From: Natrialbaceae archaeon
GTDB taxonomy: Archaea; Halobacteriota; Halobacteria; Halobacteriales; Natrialbaceae
Direction of reading: 5' to 3'
DNA length: 10,581 bases
Assembly: GCA_003552885.1 (NCBI GenBank)
Contig: PUPA01000174.1
Location: forward strand, 1 to 10,581
Positions 6,401-10,581 of the stretch are shown here, one piece after another (position 1 is the stretch's first letter; the number at the start of each line of letters is the position of its first letter). Below the pieces are notes generated by a model, which saw only the letters and a list, made by a program, of their open reading frames with translations, did not search any database and was not told where the DNA came from. Position numbers and translations under genes: made by a program.

Positions 6401-7123
6401 CTACTCGCGGCGCTCGCCGTCCGCGCCTCCCTCGTCCGCGTCGTCTCCCTCGTCTACGTCGTCTTCCTCGACGCCGCCCGTGTCGTCCGTGTCGCCCGTG
6501 TCGTCTCCCTCGTCCGCGTCTCCTTCGCTAGACTCGACGGAGCTGGGTGCCTCGTCGACCGTGATCGTCACCGGCTCGGCGTCCGCCTCGAACGGCTCTT
6601 CCTCGCGGTCGAGGAGCCGATCGAGCGAGAAGATCGTGTTCAGCTCCCGCTGGACCTGGTCTGCGACGCCGCCGACGAGCTCGCTCGGGGGGATCGCGGT
6701 GTACTCGTAGGGGTTGTTCCCCGCGCCGTCGCTCTCGCGTTTCTCCCGGTCGACCCGTCCTTCGTCGTGGAGCTCCGCGAGCGCCTCCCGGACGGTGCTG
6801 GGGTAGAGGCCCGTCCCCGTCGCGACCTCCTCTGAGGTACTCGCGGGGTTCGCGAGCAAGAAGACGTAGATCTTCGCTCTCGTCTCCGTATCGAGGATCC
6901 ACGAGAGGAGGTCGACGATCCGCGCGTCGAGCTCCTCGACCGCGTCGGAGGCGGCGTGCTCGAGGGCTTCATCCGGGGCCGGCTCGTCGGCGCCCGTCAC
7001 GTCCACGTCGTCGACGGCCGCCGTCTCCTCCGTTCCCGATCCGTCGTCTCCCTCCGACGTCGGTCCGTCGTCGTCCGGTTCCGGCTCGTCGGTCCGTCGG
7101 TCGTCGGCGTCTTCGGGTGACAT
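6401..7123 (-). CDS. Winged-helix transcription regulator with acidic N- and C-terminal tails
   Basis: The protein has 240 residues from ATG 7123. Residues 1-60 are a highly acidic, probably disordered segment. Residues about 66-145 form a winged helix-turn-helix: DLLSWILDTETRAKIYVFLL as helix 1, then ASTSEEVATGTGL and YPSTVREALAELHDEG (recognition helix about 107-122), then a wing with VDREKRE and YEYTAIPP. This resembles the TrmB/ArsR-like regulators common in haloarchaea. Residues 146-171 form a helix that may dimerise. Residues 196-240 are again almost only Asp, Glu, Gly, Thr and Ser. The frame is open further upstream to 7489, but that part is rich in Arg and Pro and antisense to the next gene, so I reject it. 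A TATA-like TTTAAC lies upstream. The position before the AOR suggests local control, but this is inference and no ligand domain is recognised. Confidence 0.8.
   Translation of the reverse strand: MSPEDADDRRTDEPEPDDDGPTSEGDDGSGTEETAAVDDVDVTGADEPAPDEALEHAASDAVEELDARIVDLLSWILDTETRAKIYVFLLANPASTSEEVATGTGLYPSTVREALAELHDEGRVDREKRESDGAGNNPYEYTAIPPSELVGGVADQVQRELNTIFSLDRLLDREEEPFEADAEPVTITVDEAPSSVESSEGDADEGDDTGDTDDTGGVEEDDVDEGDDADEGGADGERRE
6431..6520. repeat. Direct repeats coding for the acidic tail of the regulator
   Basis: TCGTCTCCCTCGT occurs at 6441-6453 and 6501-6513, exactly 60 bases apart, and CTCGTCCGCGTC at 6431-6442 and 6509-6520. Between them the motif CCGTGTCG recurs. On the minus strand they encode the Asp/Glu/Gly/Thr tail of the winged-helix protein. 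The pattern suggests growth of the tail by slippage or local duplication. Confidence 0.6.
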
Positions 7124-7157
7124 CTGTCCTCTCGAGAAGGACGAAGTCTCGTGCGGA

Positions 7158-7163
7158 GTTAAA
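7158..7163 (-). promoter_or_regulatory. TATA-like box for the winged-helix regulator
   Basis: The minus strand reads TTTAAC within GGTTTAACTCC, centred about 37 bases from ATG 7123. This predicts a leader of roughly 10 bases. The TTAA core is symmetric, so it could also serve the divergent gene starting at 7236, whose leader would then be about 45 bases. The whole 112-base divergent region holds no other clear element. Confidence 0.5.
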
Positions 7164-7235
7164 CCTTTGTGGGAGCGAGGGCGACCCAACGGTCGGCCGG
7201 GAGATTGATCCTCACGGCGCGTGCAGCCTCCGGGG

Positions 7236-7814
7236 ATGGGGCTCGACCGGGCGTCGACGCTGCTGTACGCCGGCGAGGACGTAGAGGAGCGATTCGAGCT
7301 GGAGCGAGCGACGGTCCTGCTCACGAGCCACCGGCTGATCGCGCTCGTTCCCGGCGCCGGGGAGGTCCGGTCGGTCGACCGGGCGAGGGTGGCCCGCGTC
7401 GGGGAGCGAGCCGGCGGCGACCGCGGCCGACTCCTCCGGGCTCTCGCGGCCGGCGTCGTCGCCGTCTGTGTGCTCTGGTTCGCCGCCACGGCCGGCTTCC
7501 GGGCGCTGGTCCCGTCGCCGATCGACGGCGAGGGACCCTCGGTGGGAATCGACGACGCGCTGGGAACGGTCGAGGCGCTGGCGACGCTCGTCGACGCGCT
7601 CGCGCTCTTTCTCGGGTTGCTCGCCGCGGCCGCGGCGCTGGCGTTCGTCCTGCAGTACCGCCGTTCCCGCCGTCGACGGCTCGTCCTCTACGTCCACGGT
7701 GGGGAGGAGGTGACGATTCCGATAAGCCGGTCCGATCCGTCGATCCGATCCACCCTCGAGGCAACGGTGGGCCCAGGGGCGTCGACGTCAGGCTCAAAGC
7801 CGTCGGCTCGCTAG
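7236..7814 (+). CDS. Small membrane protein with PH-like (bPH) domain signature split by a helical hairpin
   Basis: The protein has 192 residues from ATG 7236. A GTG at 7221 would add five residues and is less likely. Residues 8-57 read like the first strands of a bacterial PH-like domain: LYAGEDVEERFELERATVLLTSHRLIALVP, where T-x-H/R-R-L/I-I is the usual hallmark, then a VRSVDRARVARV strand. Two hydrophobic segments follow at about 67-91 and 114-141. A basic stretch (RRSRRRR) leads into LVLYVHGGEEVTIPI, which looks like the remaining strands. The protein probably sits in the membrane with both polar parts in the cytoplasm. Function is unknown. Its stop lies nine bases before the uvrC ATG, so the two are probably co-transcribed, but a role in repair is only inference. 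The assignment to bPH is tentative. Confidence 0.75.
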   Translation: MGLDRASTLLYAGEDVEERFELERATVLLTSHRLIALVPGAGEVRSVDRARVARVGERAGGDRGRLLRALAAGVVAVCVLWFAATAGFRALVPSPIDGEGPSVGIDDALGTVEALATLVDALALFLGLLAAAAALAFVLQYRRSRRRRLVLYVHGGEEVTIPISRSDPSIRSTLEATVGPGASTSGSKPSAR

Positions 7815-7823
7815 AGACCGGTG

Positions 7824-9557
7824 ATGGACGCCGACGCGGTCCGCCGGCGGGCCGGGGAGCTCCCCCGCGAGCCGGGCGTCTACCAGTTCCGGGAGGGCGA
7901 GACGACGCTGTACGTCGGGAAGGCGGTCGACCTGCGCTCGCGGGTGCGGTCGTACGCCGACCCCAGAAGCGAGCGGATCCGCCGGATGGTCGGGCGTGCC
8001 GACGGCCTCGAGATCGCCGTCACCGACACCGAGACCCAGGCGCTGCTCCTGGAGGCCAACCTGATCAAACGCCACGGCCCGCGGTACAACGTCCGGCTGA
8101 AAGACGACAAATCGTATCCGATGGTCCAGCTGACCGCCGGCGAGGCGCCACGGATCGAGGTGAGCCGCGACCCGGAGGAGTCAGCGACCGTCTACGGCCC
8201 GTTCACCGACAAGGGACGGGTCGAGACGGTGCTCAAGGCCCTCCGTGAGAGCTACGGGCTCCGGGCGTGTTCGGATCACAAGTACGCCGGGCGCGACCGA
8301 CCGTGTCTCGACTACGAGATGGGCCTCTGTACCGCCCCCTGCACCGGCGAGATCGACCTCGACGCCTACCGGGAGGACGTCGACCGGGTAAGGCGGTTCC
8401 TCGAGGGCGAGACCGGGGTGCTCGCCGGCCCCCTCACGGAGCGGATGGAGGCTGCCGCCGCCGAACGGAACTTCGAGCGCGCGGCAAACCTCAGGGACCG
8501 GCTCGCGGCCGTCGAGTCGTTCCACGGCGGTGGCGCCGACGCGGTCCGGTCGATCGGCGACGAGCGGACCGTCGACGTCCTCGGGGTGGCTATCGAGGGC
8601 GACGGTGCGACCGTCGCCCGGCTGCGCGCGGAGGGGGGAAAGCTCCTCGAGCGGGACCGACACGCGCTCTCGGCTCCCGACGGCGGCGAGGGCGTCCCCG
8701 GCGTGCTGACGGCGTTTCTCGTCCAGTACTACGCCGAACGCGAGTTACCCGAGGCCATCCTCCTCCCGGAACGCCACGGCGACGGCGAGGTGAGCGCCTG
8801 GCTCGAGGCGGAGGGCGTCGACGTCCGGGTTCCCGGCGCCGGTCGGGAGGCGACGCTCGTCGACCTCGCGCTGAAAAACGCCCGCCGGAACGTCGGCCGG
8901 CGCGACGAGTGTGCCGCGCTGGCGGAGGCTCTCGGGCTGGAGTCGGCCGGCCGGATCGAGGGGTTCGACGTCTCTCACTCGGGCGGGCGAGCGGCGGTCG
9001 GCAGCGACGTGACGTTCGTCGACGGCGACCCCGAGAAGTCGGCCTACCGCCGGAAGAAACTGGCCGACGAGAACGACGACTACGCCAACATGCGGACGCT
9101 GGTCGGGTGGCGCGCCCGCCGGGCCGTCGAGGGCCGGGACGACCGACCTGACCCGGACCTGCTCGTGATCGACGGCGGCCGCGGCCAGCTCGGGGCGGCC
9201 CGAGAGGCCCTCGACGCCGCCGGCTGGGCGGTCCCCGCCATCGCGCTCGCGAAGGCCGAAGAGCGGGTCATCACGCCCGACGGGACGTTCGACTGGCCCG
9301 ACGACGCCCCACAGCTGCATCTCCTCCAGCGGGTGCGCGACGAGGCACACCGCTTTGCGCTCCAGTACCACGGGAGCGTTCGCGACGAGGTGTCGACGGC
9401 GCTGGACGGCGTCCCAGGGGTCGGGCCGGAGACCCGAAAACGGCTCCTGGGGCGGTTCGGCAGCGTCGAGAACGTCCGCGCGGCGAGCCGGGAGGAACTC
9501 GAGAGCGTGCCAGGGGTCGGGCCGAAGACCGCCGGGGCGATCGAGAGCCGGCTGTGA
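7824..9557 (+). CDS. uvrC: UvrABC system protein C, nucleotide excision repair endonuclease
   Basis: The protein has 577 residues from ATG 7824. A GTG directly before it (7821) would add one residue. UvrC makes both incisions around a lesion recognised by UvrA and UvrB. The N-terminal GIY-YIG nuclease shows GVYQF (18-22), YVGKAVDLRSRVRSY (30-44) and Glu77 in LLLEANLIKRHGPRYN. Four cysteines, Cys149, Cys161, Cys169 and Cys173, match the Fe-S/metal-binding group. A UVR motif for UvrB contact lies at about 204-231. The RNase H-like nuclease has Asp382 (GFDVSHSGG), Asp450 (LLVIDGGRGQLGA) and His509 (VRDEAHRFALQYH). A tandem helix-hairpin-helix ends the protein (GVPGVGPETRKRLL and SVPGVGPKTAGAI). 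All catalytic residues are present and the length is normal. In haloarchaea, uvrABC is known as a bacterial-type system for dark repair of UV damage. uvrA and uvrB are not in the window. Confidence 0.97.
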   Translation: MDADAVRRRAGELPREPGVYQFREGETTLYVGKAVDLRSRVRSYADPRSERIRRMVGRADGLEIAVTDTETQALLLEANLIKRHGPRYNVRLKDDKSYPMVQLTAGEAPRIEVSRDPEESATVYGPFTDKGRVETVLKALRESYGLRACSDHKYAGRDRPCLDYEMGLCTAPCTGEIDLDAYREDVDRVRRFLEGETGVLAGPLTERMEAAAAERNFERAANLRDRLAAVESFHGGGADAVRSIGDERTVDVLGVAIEGDGATVARLRAEGGKLLERDRHALSAPDGGEGVPGVLTAFLVQYYAERELPEAILLPERHGDGEVSAWLEAEGVDVRVPGAGREATLVDLALKNARRNVGRRDECAALAEALGLESAGRIEGFDVSHSGGRAAVGSDVTFVDGDPEKSAYRRKKLADENDDYANMRTLVGWRARRAVEGRDDRPDPDLLVIDGGRGQLGAAREALDAAGWAVPAIALAKAEERVITPDGTFDWPDDAPQLHLLQRVRDEAHRFALQYHGSVRDEVSTALDGVPGVGPETRKRLLGRFGSVENVRAASREELESVPGVGPKTAGAIESRL

Positions 9558-9581
9558 GCCGGGCGGCCCCTGGACGTCACT

Positions 9582-10463
9582 CTACGGGGACCCCGACCGC
9601 CGGGCGATCCCCTCCCGGAGGCGCTCTGCGACCCGCGCGCCGGTCGTCCGCTCGACGCGTAGCCCTCCGAAGACGGCCCGGGCGCTCGAGGCCCCACGGT
9701 CGTCGACGACGAACTCGACCCCGGGATAGCGGACGTCGGTCAGCACGAGCGGTTCGGGCGCCGCGGGGGCGACCCCCTCGTGGCCCGGGAGGGGATCGGC
9801 CGAGAGCACGCGCGCGATCTTCGCGAACGGCTCCTCGCCGGTGGCGACCGACCGGGCGAGCGAGACGAGCCGACGGACGAGCTCGCGGGCGAAGCCGTCC
9901 GCGGTCGCCGTCACGAGCAGGTACTCGCCCTCGCGGCTCGCCTCGAGGGTCGGCGACCGCACCGTCCCGCAGTCGTCGGGGGTCAGGTTGTGGAAGTCCC
10001 GGCGTCCGGAGAGCGCCTCGAGGGCGGCCCGGAACCGGTCGTCGTCGACCGTCGCCGGGCGTGATCCCCGCGTCGGGGGGTCGCCGGCGCCGGCCGGGAC
10101 GTCGTCACCGAGGGGTGCGTACAGGTAGTAGGTGTACTCCCGACGACTCGCGTCGTGGGTGGCGTGAAAGTCGGCCGGGGCGTCGGCGCTCGCCCACGCG
10201 CGGACGTCGGTCGGGAGTTCGGCGTTGAACGCACGCGGGGTGAGCCAGCCGGGGGCCTCGAACGCGACGGTCTGGGCCAGCGCCGAAACGCCGGCGTCGG
10301 TCCGGCCGGCCGCGGCGTACCCCGGTGGCTTCCGGGCGTCGGCGGCGAGGACCCCCAGCGCGCGGAGGGCGTCGAAGATCACGTCCTCGACGGTCGGGAC
10401 GTCGGGCTGGCGCTGGAAGCCGTGGTAGTCGGTCCCGTCGTAGGCGATCCGGAAGGCGCGCAT
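9582..10463 (-). CDS. truA: tRNA pseudouridine(38-40) synthase
   Basis: The protein has 293 residues from ATG 10463. TruA isomerises uridines 38, 39 and 40 in the anticodon arm of many tRNAs. The N terminus has AYDGTDYHGFQRQP (7-20). The catalytic aspartate is Asp56 in GRTDAGVSALAQ. Later conserved segments are ASRREYTYYLY (about 108-118), RRDFHNLTPDD, and DGFARELVRRLVSLARSVATG. The length is normal for archaeal TruA. The gene is convergent with uvrC, and only 24 bases separate their stop codons, so their transcripts probably overlap. A TATA-like box 29 bases upstream of the ATG points to a leaderless transcript. No frame damage is seen. Confidence 0.96.
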   Translation of the reverse strand: MRAFRIAYDGTDYHGFQRQPDVPTVEDVIFDALRALGVLAADARKPPGYAAAGRTDAGVSALAQTVAFEAPGWLTPRAFNAELPTDVRAWASADAPADFHATHDASRREYTYYLYAPLGDDVPAGAGDPPTRGSRPATVDDDRFRAALEALSGRRDFHNLTPDDCGTVRSPTLEASREGEYLLVTATADGFARELVRRLVSLARSVATGEEPFAKIARVLSADPLPGHEGVAPAAPEPLVLTDVRYPGVEFVVDDRGASSARAVFGGLRVERTTGARVAERLREGIARRSGSP

Positions 10464-10489
10464 TCACCCGGAGCTCCCACCTGGAGGCG

Positions 10490-10495
10490 TTTATG
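10490..10495 (-). promoter_or_regulatory. TATA-like box for truA
   Basis: The minus strand reads CATAAA inside CCCATAAACGCC, centred about 29 bases from ATG 10463. In this GC-rich stretch it is the only AT-rich hexamer, and the spacing fits leaderless transcription. On the plus strand the same bases read TTTATG, which could also drive a gene beyond the right edge. Confidence 0.55.
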
Positions 10496-10581
10496 GGTTC
10501 GGCTCCCGTGATCTCCGTTTCCGGTCCGTCGGTCGACGTGCCGTGTGTCGTCCCCGCGCGAGGTGGGTTCGAACGTTAGGG

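Noticed and set aside
4976..6835. 619-codon plus-strand open frame opposite the AOR gene
   Set aside because: It is antisense to a protein with complete AOR motifs. Its Val/Arg/Leu/Asp-rich composition is what high-GC antisense frames produce, and no domain is visible.
7124..7489. Upstream extension of the winged-helix regulator frame
   Set aside because: The extra residues are Arg/Pro/Ser-rich and antisense to the PH-like gene. The acidic character begins exactly at ATG 7123, which also has a TATA-like box at suitable distance.
7169..8248. 359-codon plus-strand frame overlapping the PH-like gene and uvrC
   Set aside because: It is extremely rich in Arg, Gly and Pro and lies out of frame with two better supported genes.
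9558..9581. Bidirectional terminator between uvrC and truA
   Set aside because: The 24 bases have no T-run on either strand and no stable hairpin, so nothing supports a terminator call.
10545..10581. GGTTCGAAC near the right edge, resembling a tRNA T-arm
   Set aside because: The flanking bases do not form the five-pair T stem, and no acceptor, D or anticodon arm can be found in the preceding 80 bases.

Overview
The window looks like a haloarchaeal chromosome segment. It has high GC, with third codon positions almost all G or C in most genes. The predicted proteins are strongly acidic, and the gene set is typical of halophilic archaea: a complete bacterial-type UvrC, TruA, a tungsten-type aldehyde:ferredoxin oxidoreductase (AOR), an M24 peptidase, and a winged-helix regulator with long acidic tails. 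TATA-like boxes lie close to several start codons, as expected for leaderless or short-leader archaeal transcripts. The species cannot be named from the sequence alone.

Left part (1-2221): visibly poorer in GC than the rest. It holds the 3' end of a membrane protein gene that runs off the left edge. Two tandem DUF4870/Tic20-like membrane protein genes follow, the second about twice as long as the first. After them comes a roughly 525-base stretch without an intact gene, containing the decayed C-terminal part of a SAM-dependent methyltransferase on the minus strand. This part looks like accessory DNA.

Middle (2222-7123): all genes are on the minus strand. In transcription order they are an acidic winged-helix regulator, the AOR, an M24 Xaa-Pro peptidase-like enzyme with its own TATA-like box, and a membrane-anchored CAP (YkwD-like) protein. 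Three 26-bp tandem repeats lie between the last two. The regulator sits directly upstream of the AOR and may control it.

Right part (7236-10581): a small two-helix membrane protein with a PH-like fold signature is followed 9 bases later by uvrC (nucleotide excision repair endonuclease), probably as one transcript. Convergent to uvrC is truA (tRNA pseudouridine synthase), with a clear leaderless promoter. The last 118 bases hold that promoter and no recognisable gene.

I see no CRISPR array, transposase, rRNA or tRNA gene, and no clear multi-gene defence or otherwise novel system. The most unusual items are the 26-bp triplicate repeat, the DUF4870 tandem pair with its extended copy, the decayed methyltransferase island, the regulator-AOR pair with palindromes in its leader, and the PH-like protein linked to uvrC.
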